A DNA stretch of 64,000 nucleotides, taken from contig CAJXNH010000005.1 of the NCBI GenBank assembly GCA_913057245.1, positions 106,219-170,218 of the forward strand, read 5' to 3'. Positions 53,985-63,407 of the stretch are shown here, in pieces (position 1 is the first letter of the stretch; each line of letters starts with the position of its first letter). Both the position numbers and the translations under genes were made by a program. The notes under the pieces were generated by a model. The model saw nothing but the letters and a program-made list of their open reading frames with translations. It searched no databases and was not told where the DNA came from. The DNA comes from an uncultured Phaeodactylibacter sp. GTDB taxonomy: Bacteria > Bacteroidota > Bacteroidia > Chitinophagales > Saprospiraceae.

Positions 53985-55439
53985 ATGGTATTTGATTTGC
54001 CAAAAGATGAAAGCCCGATCATAAAAGTACTGGGCGTGGGCGGCGGCGGCAGCAACGCCGTGACGCACATGTTCCGGCAGGGCATCGTAGGGGTTGACTT
54101 TGCGATTTGCAATACCGATTCACAAGCTATGGAACTCAGCCCGGTGACGACCCGCATTCAGCTGGGGCCCAACCTGACTGAGGGCCGGGGGGCAGGTTCC
54201 AAGCCGAACATCGGCAAAATGGCCTGCGAAGAATCCATTGAAGCTGTCAAGGATTACCTTGAAAACAACTGCCGCATGCTCTTTATCACAGCGGGCATGG
54301 GCGGTGGTACTGGTACGGGAGCCGCTCCCATCATTGCCAAAACAGCCAAGGAAATGGATATCCTTACGGTGGGTATCGTGACGCTGCCTTTCACTTTTGA
54401 GGGCCGTCGCCGTACCTCTCAGGGCTTCGAAGGGCTGGAAGAGCTGAAAAAGAATGTCGACACCCTGATTGTCATCTCGAATGATAAGCTGCGGCAAATC
54501 CATGGCAACCTGTCCATCTCTGATGCTTTCGCGGAAGCGGACGACATCCTGACCACGGCAGCCAAGGGCATCGCGGAGATCATCACCGTACCGGGCTACG
54601 TGAACGTGGACTTTGAGGACGTCAACACCGTTATGCGCGAGAGCGGCGTGGCCATCATGGGCACGGCCTCTGCGGAAGGAGAAGACCGTGCCAAGCGGGC
54701 CGTGGATGATGCGCTGCATTCTCCGCTGCTAGAGGATAACGACATCCGCGGTGCACAGCATATCCTGCTCAATATCACTTCCGGTACGAAGGAAGTTACC
54801 ATGGACGAGATCTTTGAGATCACCGAATTCGTGCAGGAGGAAGCCGGTTATGGTACCGACCTGATCTGGGGTAACTGCTACGACGAAGAGCTGGGCGAGA
54901 AGATCAGCGTGACAGTTATCGCTACCGGTTTTGAGCACAACAAGCAGAAAAAGGCGAATAAAGTTGCCGATGACAAGGTGATTGTTGCGCTGGATGAGGA
55001 TCAGCCCAAACCCGTTGAGGACCAGCCAAAAAAAAAGGGCCTGGCCGATATTGGGTATGAGCCTTCCGGCAATGGCCGGCACACGGTAGAGTTTGATGAT
55101 GTACGTGAGACCATCGCAAAGTACCAAAGCCGCGGCCGGTATTCTTACGATGAGCCCTATGTGAACGCAGAGGGCGGCGAAGCCTCAGATGAAGACCGGG
55201 ACAAGTTCCTGGAAAGAGAGCGTAAGCGCCGCGAACGGTTGCGCAACAACCGCGTCAAGCTGAGCAACCCACAGGCTATCATCGAACTGGAAAATGAGCC
55301 GGCCTACCTGCGCCGGGGCGTGAATCTGGATAATGTGCCGGATTCAAAGGAGGAGCCACATTCCACCTGGAGCATCAACGATGATGATGAGCTGGAGGTC
55401 CGTGGCGGCAATTCCTTCCTTCACGATAATGTAGATTAG
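53985..55439 (+). CDS. ftsZ: Cell division protein FtsZ
   Basis: Tubulin-like GTPase forming the Z ring. 484 residues. GTP-binding: VLGVGGGGSNAVTHMF, GMGGGTGTGAAPIIAKTAKE and TLPFTFEGRRR; synergy loop in NVDFEDVNTVMRESGVAIMG. A charged linker (about 320-430) precedes the C-terminal peptide EPAYLRRGVNLDNV, the partner-binding motif. A further ~45-residue acidic extension ends SFLHDNVD, beyond the usual terminus. Last gene of the dcw cluster, with a terminator behind it. Confidence 0.97.
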   Translation: MVFDLPKDESPIIKVLGVGGGGSNAVTHMFRQGIVGVDFAICNTDSQAMELSPVTTRIQLGPNLTEGRGAGSKPNIGKMACEESIEAVKDYLENNCRMLFITAGMGGGTGTGAAPIIAKTAKEMDILTVGIVTLPFTFEGRRRTSQGFEGLEELKKNVDTLIVISNDKLRQIHGNLSISDAFAEADDILTTAAKGIAEIITVPGYVNVDFEDVNTVMRESGVAIMGTASAEGEDRAKRAVDDALHSPLLEDNDIRGAQHILLNITSGTKEVTMDEIFEITEFVQEEAGYGTDLIWGNCYDEELGEKISVTVIATGFEHNKQKKANKVADDKVIVALDEDQPKPVEDQPKKKGLADIGYEPSGNGRHTVEFDDVRETIAKYQSRGRYSYDEPYVNAEGGEASDEDRDKFLERERKRRERLRNNRVKLSNPQAIIELENEPAYLRRGVNLDNVPDSKEEPHSTWSINDDDELEVRGGNSFLHDNVD

Positions 55440-55477
55440 GTGAAAGCCTGATTTTCAAGATACTTTTGCTTTCGTAG

Positions 55478-55512
55478 GCGGCTTGACTCAAATGGGGTTA
55501 AGCCGCTTTTTT
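55478..55512 (+). terminator. Intrinsic terminator after ftsZ
   Basis: GCGGCTT (55478-55484) pairs with AAGCCGC (55500-55506), followed by TTTTTTG. It ends the dcw operon 38 bases past the ftsZ stop. Confidence 0.88.
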
Positions 55513-55547
55513 GTTGAAGGTTTTTGGTAAAAAACCTGAACAAAATA

Positions 55548-55577
55548 CTTAATTCGGAGTTATACCATTGAATTAAG
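55548..55577. promoter_or_regulatory. Inverted repeat before a small hypothetical gene
   Basis: CTTAATTC (55548-55555) and GAATTAAG (55570-55577) are perfect inverse copies 14 bases apart, 11 bases before the ATG at 55589. Position suits an operator or a translation-control hairpin. A second hairpin, GGTTTTT/AAAAACC, lies at 55519-55536. Confidence 0.4.
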
Positions 55578-55588
55578 AGATAAGAACC

Positions 55589-55891
55589 ATGAGTAACCGA
55601 AAGATGAAGCTGGCACTGACTGTGGGGTTGTTGAATCGGAAGACAGGCGAAGGCAACACGCTGCAGCTGGTCAAGCGTCTGATGAACAAATTCCGTTCCG
55701 ATGTCGGTGGTTTTTTGGGCATGCGTCAATTGGAAGAGCAAATACTCAACCGGTCGCACACGCTACAGTCTTTCGCATTAGATTTTGAGCACTACACCCT
55801 CAATCTGGATATCGTCAACAACCGCACCGACAATACAGAGTCCATTAACAGGCTGGAATTCTCCACTCCAACATCCATGATTGCGGCTTAA
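55589..55891 (+). CDS. Small hypothetical protein
   Basis: 100 residues, basic N-terminus (MSNRKMKLALTVGLLNRKTG), no signal peptide or membrane segment; FRSDVGGFLGMRQLEEQI in the middle. Not recognised. It has a clear ATG, an upstream inverted repeat and a downstream hairpin, so it is probably a real monocistronic gene. Confidence 0.55.
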   Translation: MSNRKMKLALTVGLLNRKTGEGNTLQLVKRLMNKFRSDVGGFLGMRQLEEQILNRSHTLQSFALDFEHYTLNLDIVNNRTDNTESINRLEFSTPTSMIAA

Positions 55892-55915
55892 AAATATGAT
55901 ATAGTAGTTTTTTAC

Positions 55916-55956
55916 AGCGCAGGTCCGATTGCATAGGGTGGCTTGCGCTATTTTTT
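55916..55956 (+). terminator. Candidate terminator after the small hypothetical gene
   Basis: AGCGCA (55916-55921) and TGCGCT (55944-55949) pair across a 22-base loop, then ATTTTTT. The stem is short and the loop long, so only moderate support. Confidence 0.4.
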
Positions 55957-56162
55957 GTCCCGGTTTCAGCAGCACCATAAAGAGCATTGTAAGCGGGCCG
56001 GTTTGAAGCGCTTCCTGTAGGTCTCGTCCTGCTTTTCGCTGCTTTAGGGCAACTGTTTTTCCTTTTGATCGTAACAATGAACTAACAGTATTTTATTATT
56101 TTCGGCACAGCGGGCTATTTTGCACGAATTGCTGAAAATAGAATCAGGATAAACAGACCCCG

Positions 56163-57587
56163 GTGACAGCAGAACTCAACAAATTGGAAAACCTCCTTCG
56201 TCAGGACCGGCTTAAGGAAGTACTCACCGGGCTGCAAGCCCTGCTACCTGCCGATGCCCCTCAGGCGAGCGGGCTGATTATCCTGCAAGGGCAATGGGTG
56301 GCTAATAAGCGGGCGGAGCACCTGGGCACTACAGATAAAGGCAGTATCGACCGGGGTTACGCTAACATCCGCAAGGCACTGACTGAGCTGATCACAGCGC
56401 TCCGGCAAGCCCCTCCGGCACCGCAAGCCAGCCAAGCCACCTTGCCTGCCCGCCTGAGCGAGGTGGAACAGCTCTGTGCCGACCCCGACCGTATCCTCCA
56501 TGCCCTTAGCCGCCTGCAGGCGATCATCGATGCCGATTTCCCCGATCACAAAGCCACCTTTTTGCCGCTGCTGGCTGACTATGAATTGCACCGGCGCGAC
56601 CACCTCATCACACAGACGATTGAGCGGGAGGTGTACATGCGGGCTTACCGCCGCTGCGTGCAGGGGGTTACTGAATTGGTCGGAGCACTGCGGAAGCAGG
56701 AAGAGAAAGTGCGGGGGCAGGGCGTACAGATGCACAGCGAGCTGGCGGTGGTCAACTGCGACCGCAAGAAAATACTGCGGCGCTTCCTGCGGCGGTTTGA
56801 AGAAAAAGAAGCACAGGGCGCTGCCGCCCATTACTACCTGCTGCACGACCAAAAGTACGGGCAAAGCGAAAGCCTGGTACGGCGGCTCATCACCCAATTG
56901 CGGCAGGAGCGCCCGGGCAAGGTCAAGTACAGCGGCTTTCGCCAAATTGGGATTAACCGGGTGGACCTGCAGGCCGGTGATGAGCTGGAAGACCATCAGT
57001 TTGAACTCCGTAAGGGCTTCGGTCGTGGGCTGAACCCGCAGCCGGGCAGCCTATTGGATACGCTGGCCAAAGCCCAGGCTCACTATCCACATTTCCACGG
57101 TTTTACCTATCTGCCCTTTGTGCTACGTGTAGAAATGGCGGTAGACTGCTGGCAGGAAAACGGGCAGGAAGCGCTACAGTGGTGGCTGACGGAATTTTGT
57201 AAATTGCCACAGCGGCAGGCACAGGTGCCGGTAGTGTTCCTCATTGTAGACCTGAAAGAAACGGAGGCCGAACCGGAAAGCGGCTGGCGCAGCTGGTTCG
57301 GCGGGAAAAAGAAAACCGAAGTATTCGATCAGTGGGAAGCGGTGCAGGCCTTCCACGTCCAACTGCCGGACTGGTGTACCCTGCTGCCGCCCCTGATGCG
57401 GGTGAAAGAAGCCGACCTCTACGATTGGTATACCACCTTCGAGGAGAATGAGCGGGAGCGGGAGCAAAAAGTACAAGCCCTGGTGCAGCGCCTGGGTGAC
57501 AGCAAAACCGGCTGGCACATGTCAGACGTAGAGATAGAACTGGAAAAAATCATCGAGAACCAACAAAACGCGGCGTATAGCTTATGA
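56163..57587 (+). CDS. Effector-associated-domain (EAD11-like x2) protein with inactive STAND-like module
   Basis: 474 residues from GTG 56163. Two similar helical domains lie in tandem. The first (about 1-82) has LIILQGQWVANKRAEHLGTT, then RGYANIRKALTELITALRQ. The second (about 97-182) has LADYELHRRDHLITQTIERE and MRAYRRCVQGVTELVGALRK. Both fit the EAD11 pattern (…L-x-G-x-W/Y-N-x-L/H-x5-G-x10-RI-x2-AL-x2-LI). From about 198 a NCDRKKILRRFLRRFEEKEA segment and what follows match the inactive-STAND (iSTAND) modules of conflict systems; no Walker A is present. It overlaps the next gene by 4 bases. Likely an adaptor that links a sensor or effector to the MoxR/vWA pair. Confidence 0.72.
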   Translation: MTAELNKLENLLRQDRLKEVLTGLQALLPADAPQASGLIILQGQWVANKRAEHLGTTDKGSIDRGYANIRKALTELITALRQAPPAPQASQATLPARLSEVEQLCADPDRILHALSRLQAIIDADFPDHKATFLPLLADYELHRRDHLITQTIEREVYMRAYRRCVQGVTELVGALRKQEEKVRGQGVQMHSELAVVNCDRKKILRRFLRRFEEKEAQGAAAHYYLLHDQKYGQSESLVRRLITQLRQERPGKVKYSGFRQIGINRVDLQAGDELEDHQFELRKGFGRGLNPQPGSLLDTLAKAQAHYPHFHGFTYLPFVLRVEMAVDCWQENGQEALQWWLTEFCKLPQRQAQVPVVFLIVDLKETEAEPESGWRSWFGGKKKTEVFDQWEAVQAFHVQLPDWCTLLPPLMRVKEADLYDWYTTFEENEREREQKVQALVQRLGDSKTGWHMSDVEIELEKIIENQQNAAYSL

Positions 57588-58525
57588 TCAATTATTACCA
57601 AACCCAAGCGGGCAGAGGCGTGCCAGACTTTGACGAAGCCCCGCTGGAACGGCAGCGCGCCGGAGCGGATTACATCGCCTCCCCGGCCCTGCAGCGGGCC
57701 ATCAACCTGGCTATCTTCCTGGGGCAGCCCCTGCTGCTGACCGGAGAGCCCGGCACGGGCAAAACGGAACTGGCCCGCCACCTGGCGCAGCGCCTTTCTC
57801 CGGATGGGGCACTGGACCACTTCTATACCTTCAATACCAAGACAACCTCCACAGCGCAGGACCTGTTCTACCGCTACGACTCCCTGCGGCATTTCCAGTA
57901 CGCGCAGAACCGGGCGGAACCGCTGAGTGATGCGGAGGTGGAAGCCCGTTTCGTACAGTATCAGGCGCTGGGCAAAGCCATCAAGAGCGGGAAGCGCGGC
58001 ATTGTGCTGATTGATGAGATTGACAAAGCCCCTCGGGACTTCCCCAACGATATCCTGGATGTGATGACTGAGCTGTCCTTCGAGGTGCCCGAACTGGGTC
58101 TGGTGGGCAAGCAGCGCGTACGCACCCTACCGGAAAACCGCCCCATTGTCATTATGACTTCTAACTCGGAGAAAGCCCTGCCGGATGCCTTCCTGCGCCG
58201 CTGCGTGTTTTTCCATATTGAGTTTCCGGGGACTGATCAGCTGCAGCGCATTTTGTCGGCTAAGGGGAGTGCATTTTCCCCCACGGAGCTGCAGAAAATT
58301 GTCGCTCACTTTCAGCAAGTACGGGCGGCCTGCAAGCGCAAAAAGCCCGCTACCGCCGAGCTGCTGCAGTGGACGATGGCACTGGAGCAACTGCACCGGT
58401 CGGGCGAACTGCCCATCGATCAGCTGGACAACGCACAGGGCGCAGCTCACGACGCCCTCATCGGCAGCTACAGCCTGCTGGTGAAGGACAAGGAGGACCT
58501 GAAACAGATTCGTAAAACCCGCTAA
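57584..58525 (+). CDS. MoxR-type AAA+ ATPase of the ternary system
   Basis: 313 residues. Walker [17 protein letters not shown] (about 52-67), Walker [19 protein letters not shown] (about 139-156), sensor 1 [17 protein letters not shown] and arginine finger [12 protein letters not shown]. These are the MoxR/RavA-like features. MoxR ATPases act as chaperone-like remodelers of vWA partner proteins. Its ATG overlaps the preceding stop (ATGA), and the vWA-containing gene follows at once, so the three form one operon. Confidence 0.9.
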   Translation: MINYYQTQAGRGVPDFDEAPLERQRAGADYIASPALQRAINLAIFLGQPLLLTGEPGTGKTELARHLAQRLSPDGALDHFYTFNTKTTSTAQDLFYRYDSLRHFQYAQNRAEPLSDAEVEARFVQYQALGKAIKSGKRGIVLIDEIDKAPRDFPNDILDVMTELSFEVPELGLVGKQRVRTLPENRPIVIMTSNSEKALPDAFLRRCVFFHIEFPGTDQLQRILSAKGSAFSPTELQKIVAHFQQVRAACKRKKPATAELLQWTMALEQLHRSGELPIDQLDNAQGAAHDALIGSYSLLVKDKEDLKQIRKTR

Positions 58526-58602
58526 ACCCAGGATTTATTTACCCCTACCAGCCGATCCTCGATTTTCTGGATGCCCTGCGTGCCGATGGCTACAAACTGG
58601 GC

Positions 58603-61600
58603 GTGGATCAGTACCTGCAAGTGCTGCAGGTCTGGCGTGGCCTGCCGCCTGAGACCGGCGCGGAGGAACTGCTGGATTACCTGGCACCTATTATAGTGCA
58701 GTCGGCGGCAGAACAAGACCGCTTTCGCGAAAAGCGGGCCGACTACGCCCGTATGCTGGGGCGCAGCCTGGCCGAAGTGGAGACTGAATCGGCGGTGGAA
58801 GAAAAAGCGGCAGCAGCTACCGAGGCCACTACTGCAGAAAGCGCCCGCCCCCGGCAGCGCTGGTACTTTCTGCTGAGCCTTTTGCTGGCTGCACTGCTGG
58901 GCTGGGCCGCCTGGCAGTTTTGGCCGGTGCCCAATCCGGGGCCAGATACCCCTAAAGTGCCTGCCGAGCAATCTGCTGATGCTTCACAGGTTAATCCGCC
59001 AATCGATACGAATACCATCGTAGGGTGCATGGACGCGGCGGCCCTCAACTACGACTCCGCTGCCACCCAAGCCTGCAAAGATTGCTGCATTTACGAGATC
59101 GTCGGCTGCATGGATTCGACGGCTCTAAATTTCAACCCCAACGCCACCGAACCCTGTGCGGATTGCTGCGACTACCCGCAGCCCACCACGTTGGTCGACC
59201 GGGCCAAAGCCGATTCCGTCTCCTGGTATCCTACCCCGGCTTTGTTCAACGCCCCCCTGCCCGAACTCCGTCCGATAGACAGCGGCTGGCTGGGGTGGCT
59301 GGCGCGTTACCGCAACCGCATCAGCGCGCTGCTTTTTGCCATCACCTTCAGCCTGTCGCTCGGCTGGCTGCTTTGGCGCCGTGCCCGCCGCGACTACCTG
59401 GCCCGCCAAAGCCGCAGCAAGGACCCGCCCTACCGCCTGCCTATCAAAATACGCCGGGGCGAAGGGCTGGAACTGGATGATCAGTTCTTTATGGTACTTG
59501 ACCGCCTGCGCGCCCGGGAAGCGGGCGAGCGGCAGCGCATCGACCTGCCCGCCACCATCAAAGCCACGATGCGGCGGGGTGGCTTTCCGGCCCTGCGCTT
59601 CCGCGCCCTGACCCGCCCTTCCGACTACCTCATCCTGATCGACCGGCAGACCGAGCAGAACCACCAATCACAGCTCTTTGAGCACATCTACCAGCACTTT
59701 GTGAAGCAGGAGGTGCACGCTGAGCGCTTCTTCTTCGACGGCGACCCACGCTACTGCTGGAATAGCCAATACCCCAAAGGCCTGCCCCTGGAGCAGCTGC
59801 TGCAGCGCTACGGGCAGTCCCGCCTCCTTGTCTTTGCCGATGGCTACAGCTTTATCGACCCGGTGAGCGGGCAGCTGGAAAGCTGGGCGGCACTTTTGGG
59901 GCAATGGCAGCAGCGTGCCCTGCTCACACCGGCCCCGGCGGGCGACTGGAATTTCCGGGAAGGGCGGCTGGGCGAGTTCTTCCTGGTTTTGCCCTCAAGC
60001 ATCAATGGGCTGATGCAGCTGGTGCGCCACTTCGAGGAACTGTCTACCCCCAGCCTGCGGGAGTGGAAGTATGAGCTGGAGCAAGACGACCGAGCCACCC
60101 CGGTGGATGAAGAGCGGGTGGTGGAAAGCCTGCGTAAAGTAATGTCCCCGGAGCAGCTGCGCTGGGTAGCCGCCTGCGCCATCTACCCCGAGCTGCACTG
60201 GGACCTGACGATGGCTATAGGTGAAGTACTGCGCGACCCCGGGCAGCCCATACAATTTAGTGAAATGCGGGAGCTGGCCCGCTTGCCGTGGTTCCGGCAG
60301 GGCTATATGCCGCAGCCGGTGCGCGCCCAACTGTTGGAAAGCGATATTTTGCCCAAAGACGAAGAGCGGCAGGTGCGCGCCATCATCGTCGCCATACTGC
60401 TGGACAATGCGCCCGACAACCCCAACAGCTACGCTCATCAGGAATATCAGCTCCACCTGGCACTGAATAATATGCTGGCCAGTGAGCTGCCCGCAGAGCG
60501 CCGACAGTGGTTGAAACGCTACCGCGACCTCCACGGCAGCGGGCTGCGCGAAGACCGCGTGACGATGGCTGCCGTCGACCGCAACTACCGCCGGGGCATC
60601 GACTTTTTGCTGCCTAAAGCCCTCATTGATTCCTTCTTCCGCTCCGGGCGACGCGCCCTGGGCTGGCGGGCCGGGTTGCCGGTGCTGTTGGCTGCTCTGT
60701 TGGCACTGACGGCGTACGGCGGGCTGCAATTGCTGCCGGAGGGCTGTGATGGTGTGCCAGTCCCTTTGCCCGGCCGGGAAGAAGCCTACTGCCTGAGTAC
60801 GGCCGACGACAGCCTGGCGTATTTGCAGCTCCGTGCCGACTACTTTGCCCGCAGCGGGCAGCTCGACTCCCTATCTGAAGAGGTGGCGCAATGGGCTGCC
60901 TTGTGCCCGGATAGCGAATCCCCTAACCCGCTCTTCCAAATGGGCTGGGATGCTGCCGCCCGCGCTTACCTGGAAGGCAACTACACCCAAGCCGCCAATG
61001 TCTTTGCCTGGGCCTACCGTACCCATACGCCTACCGATGCCTGCCTGCCCCTGAGCGACAGCCTCCGCCTGCGCGCCCGCGCCTACGAAGGGCTGAGCCA
61101 CCTGCGGGCGGGGCAAAGCCTGGAAGCGGACTCCATCTATGCGACCCTGAGCAATGATCCGCTTTACACGAACTGGCCCACTCCCAAGCTGGGCGACTAC
61201 CTGCAGTACAGTTATGTGGACAGTGCGGCCTATGGCCGGGTGCGGGTAAGGCAGGAAGGGCGCTACGGCTTTCTGAATGTACGAACCGGCCGCCCAAGCT
61301 GGAGGGGAGAGGAATTACCCTACGATTACGCCCGTCCCTATCAGCGTGACAGCCTGAGCGGGGATACGCTGGCGCTGATCACAGCAAGCGGCGAGCAGTG
61401 CTTCATCGATCTGCGGGGCGAGGAGCGCAATTGCTTCTCCGAGCTGTTCCCCTTTGAAGATACAGAGACCGGGCTGTACGGCTACCAAAACGAGCGGGGA
61501 TTGCAAATCATCGCGCCCGCCTACGAAGAAGCCCGTGGCTTTTCGGAAGAAGACTTAGCCGCCGTAAAATTCCCCGATGCCCGCTACGGCTACATCCGCA

Positions 61601-63117
61601 CCGATGGCAGTGTGCTGAACGGACAGCGCAACTTCGGGCTGGCTTATGATTTTGTGAATGGCTACGCCATCGTCCGTTCCGGTGGCGAACTGGGCTACCT
61701 GAATATCGATGGGGAATACGCCATCGAGCCCCAATACGAGCGCGCTGCCGACTTCAACGAGCAGGGGGTTGCCGAAGTCGCCAAAAACGGCCGCCGCTTC
61801 CGCATCGACCCCACCGGGCGCTGTGTGGGCGGGGACTGCCCGCTGCTCCGGTATCGCGGACGAGTTATGGGTAGCCTCTCTGAGCAGCCCCTGGCGAATA
61901 CGCCCCTGCGTATCCCCAACCTTCCCAATCCAAACCTGGAGACCGATGCAGAGGGCTACTACACTTTTGAGCTGTCGGAAGACACTTCCCCCGCCAACTG
62001 GCAGGCACAGGTGATGAGTGGGGGTGGACCGATTGGGAGTTTCCAGTTGCAAATTGCGGATGCAGAAGCAGATCCGGTGGCGCTTGTAACCCATACATTC
62101 CTACAAACCGTATTGGACGACGATCCTAATGAAGCCGATACCGATGGCGACGGCATCCCCAACACCTCCGACCGTTGTCCGGAAGCAGCCGGCCCCGAGG
62201 CCCTGCGCGGCTGCCCCGATACCGATGGGGACAGCATACCGGATATTGATGACCGCTGCCCGGAGGAGGCGGGGGTGAAGGTCAGACAAGGATGCCCAGC
62301 GCCCGATGATGAGATACCAGTGCCAGAGATGGTGCGGGTTCCCGGCGGTTTCTTTCAATCAATGGGCGACGTAATGGGGGATGACGAGGAAAATGATGAG
62401 AAACTCCATAACGACAACCTGAGCTCCTACGAAATCGGCCGCTACGAAGTGACCTTTGCGCAGTACGACGCCTTCTGTGAATCGACCGGCCGGGACAAGC
62501 CGGATGACGAAGGTTGGGGCAGAGGTAATCGCCCGGTAATCAATGTGAGCTGGTTTGATGCAGTAGCCTACTGTAACTGGCTGAGTGAGCAGCAGGGTTA
62601 CGAGCCGGTGTACGAACTGGAGGGGGAAGAGATGGTAAATGTCAACTGGAATGACACCTGGAATACCAAAGGCTACCGCTTGCCCACGGAAGCGGAGTGG
62701 GAGTACGCGGCCCGGGGCGGTGGGCAAAAAGTCCGCTTTGGCAATGGTGAAGATATTGCCCGGGCTTCGGAAATTAATTTTGATGCCAGCGAGAACTACA
62801 AAAAGCTATATTCAGAAGTGGGGCCCTACAGAGGACAAACGGTGCCAGTGGGCAGCCTGAATAGCCCGAATGGATTGGGACTGCATGATATGAGTGGGAA
62901 TGTATATGAGTGGTGCTGGGATTGGTACAGTAGAATTTACTATGAAAATCCGATAGAGCAGGATCCTAAAGGACTGGATTTGGGCTCTGACCGTGTGCAC
63001 CGCGGCGGTGGTTGGGCCAGCCCTCCGCAGTACTGCCGCGCCGCTTTTCGCGGCAACAGCAGGCCTGCATACCGTGACGGCAGCATCGGCTTCCGCCTTG
63101 CCCGCAGTTCACGCTAG
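58603..63117 (+). CDS. Giant membrane protein: degenerate vWA, WG repeats, thrombospondin type 3 repeats, FGE-sulfatase (C-type lectin) domain
   Basis: 1504 residues from GTG 58603. The frame is open upstream, and 22 more codons back to an ATT at 58537 look like natural protein ([20 protein letters not shown]). Order: helical N-domain; membrane helix about 87-109; two GCMD...ALN-type Cys repeats (about 141-190); helix about 240-258; vWA-like domain with [11 protein letters not shown] (D347) where the MIDAS DxSxS is degenerate; helix about 686-711; TPR-like stretch; WG-type repeats (about 866-1073); carboxypeptidase-regulatory-like beta domain; two calcium repeats [16 protein letters not shown] and [19 protein letters not shown] domain (about 1240-1504) with [30 protein letters not shown] and [18 protein letters not shown]. 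The FGE has only one of the two catalytic cysteines, so binding rather than catalysis is likely. Confidence 0.82.
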   Translation: MDQYLQVLQVWRGLPPETGAEELLDYLAPIIVQSAAEQDRFREKRADYARMLGRSLAEVETESAVEEKAAAATEATTAESARPRQRWYFLLSLLLAALLGWAAWQFWPVPNPGPDTPKVPAEQSADASQVNPPIDTNTIVGCMDAAALNYDSAATQACKDCCIYEIVGCMDSTALNFNPNATEPCADCCDYPQPTTLVDRAKADSVSWYPTPALFNAPLPELRPIDSGWLGWLARYRNRISALLFAITFSLSLGWLLWRRARRDYLARQSRSKDPPYRLPIKIRRGEGLELDDQFFMVLDRLRAREAGERQRIDLPATIKATMRRGGFPALRFRALTRPSDYLILIDRQTEQNHQSQLFEHIYQHFVKQEVHAERFFFDGDPRYCWNSQYPKGLPLEQLLQRYGQSRLLVFADGYSFIDPVSGQLESWAALLGQWQQRALLTPAPAGDWNFREGRLGEFFLVLPSSINGLMQLVRHFEELSTPSLREWKYELEQDDRATPVDEERVVESLRKVMSPEQLRWVAACAIYPELHWDLTMAIGEVLRDPGQPIQFSEMRELARLPWFRQGYMPQPVRAQLLESDILPKDEERQVRAIIVAILLDNAPDNPNSYAHQEYQLHLALNNMLASELPAERRQWLKRYRDLHGSGLREDRVTMAAVDRNYRRGIDFLLPKALIDSFFRSGRRALGWRAGLPVLLAALLALTAYGGLQLLPEGCDGVPVPLPGREEAYCLSTADDSLAYLQLRADYFARSGQLDSLSEEVAQWAALCPDSESPNPLFQMGWDAAARAYLEGNYTQAANVFAWAYRTHTPTDACLPLSDSLRLRARAYEGLSHLRAGQSLEADSIYATLSNDPLYTNWPTPKLGDYLQYSYVDSAAYGRVRVRQEGRYGFLNVRTGRPSWRGEELPYDYARPYQRDSLSGDTLALITASGEQCFIDLRGEERNCFSELFPFEDTETGLYGYQNERGLQIIAPAYEEARGFSEEDLAAVKFPDARYGYIRTDGSVLNGQRNFGLAYDFVNGYAIVRSGGELGYLNIDGEYAIEPQYERAADFNEQGVAEVAKNGRRFRIDPTGRCVGGDCPLLRYRGRVMGSLSEQPLANTPLRIPNLPNPNLETDAEGYYTFELSEDTSPANWQAQVMSGGGPIGSFQLQIADAEADPVALVTHTFLQTVLDDDPNEADTDGDGIPNTSDRCPEAAGPEALRGCPDTDGDSIPDIDDRCPEEAGVKVRQGCPAPDDEIPVPEMVRVPGGFFQSMGDVMGDDEENDEKLHNDNLSSYEIGRYEVTFAQYDAFCESTGRDKPDDEGWGRGNRPVINVSWFDAVAYCNWLSEQQGYEPVYELEGEEMVNVNWNDTWNTKGYRLPTEAEWEYAARGGGQKVRFGNGEDIARASEINFDASENYKKLYSEVGPYRGQTVPVGSLNSPNGLGLHDMSGNVYEWCWDWYSRIYYENPIEQDPKGLDLGSDRVHRGGGWASPPQYCRAAFRGNSRPAYRDGSIGFRLARSSR
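62989..63114 (+). other. Candidate DGR variable repeat (VR) at the 3' end of the FGE domain
   Basis: Codons 1463-1504 form the C-terminal FGE/C-type lectin segment that diversity-generating retroelements rewrite in other loci. Framework codons (CGC GGC GGT, TGG, TGC CGC GCC GCT, CCT, ATC GGC TTC CGC CTT) alternate with codons mostly of the form NNC (GCC, AGC, TAC, GGC, AAC, AGC, TAC, GAC, GGC, AGC), as expected when adenines of AAC codons in a template are randomised. No template copy is present in the window. Confidence 0.55.
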
Positions 63118-63167
63118 CCCTTCCGTGCTTTTGGTGAGCCTACGCGAGGCAGCGGCAACAACCGGAG

Positions 63168-63188
63168 CGGGGCGGCGGTAGCGCCCCG
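63168..63188 (+). other. GC-rich hairpin after the variable repeat
   Basis: CGGGGCG (63168-63174) pairs perfectly with CGCCCCG (63182-63188) around a 7-base loop, 51 bases after the stop codon. DGR target genes commonly carry a DNA hairpin/cruciform just downstream of VR that promotes retrohoming; this one has the right position and GC-rich stem. It is too T-poor to be a terminator. Confidence 0.5.
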
Positions 63189-63232
63189 GCGTAGGGCGTG
63201 CTGCTGTGGAGCGCTGTTAGATTGGAAATTAT

Positions 63233-63257
63233 GGGGCGTCAGCCCCTGAAATTTTTT
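63233..63257 (+). terminator. Hairpin with T-run after the FGE gene
   Basis: GGGGC (63233-63237) and GCCCC (63242-63246) form a short stem, followed by TGAAATTTTTTT. A weak intrinsic terminator, or the leader structure of the small frame that starts at 63262. Confidence 0.45.
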
Positions 63258-63261
63258 TAGC

Positions 63262-63393
63262 ATGCAGATTAAGGTATTTAGTGTGCCGGTGGTGGGTGGT
63301 GAGGCCATACAGGAGGATTTGAACAAATTCTTGCGGGTTCAAAAAATCCTTCAGGTTGAGCATCGCTTGGTTCAGGATGGCGGTGGGCTGTAA
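63262..63393 (+). pseudogene. Truncated DGR-accessory-like gene (43 codons)
   Basis: ATG 63262 opens MQIKVFSVPVVGGEAIQEDL, then NKFLRVQKILQVEHRLVQDG, GGL and TAA at 63391. The start resembles the accessory proteins (often ending in an HRDC domain) encoded between target gene and reverse transcriptase in many Bacteroidota DGRs (MQIK-x-F-x-I/V-P...E-x-N-x-F-L-R-x-x-K-I/V-L-x-V-E). Those are usually much longer. Here the frame ends 15 bases before a 300-bp repeat begins, which suggests truncation by that repeat. The similarity is from memory of the family pattern. Confidence 0.5.
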
Positions 63394-63407
63394 AGGTATG
63401 ATCATCT

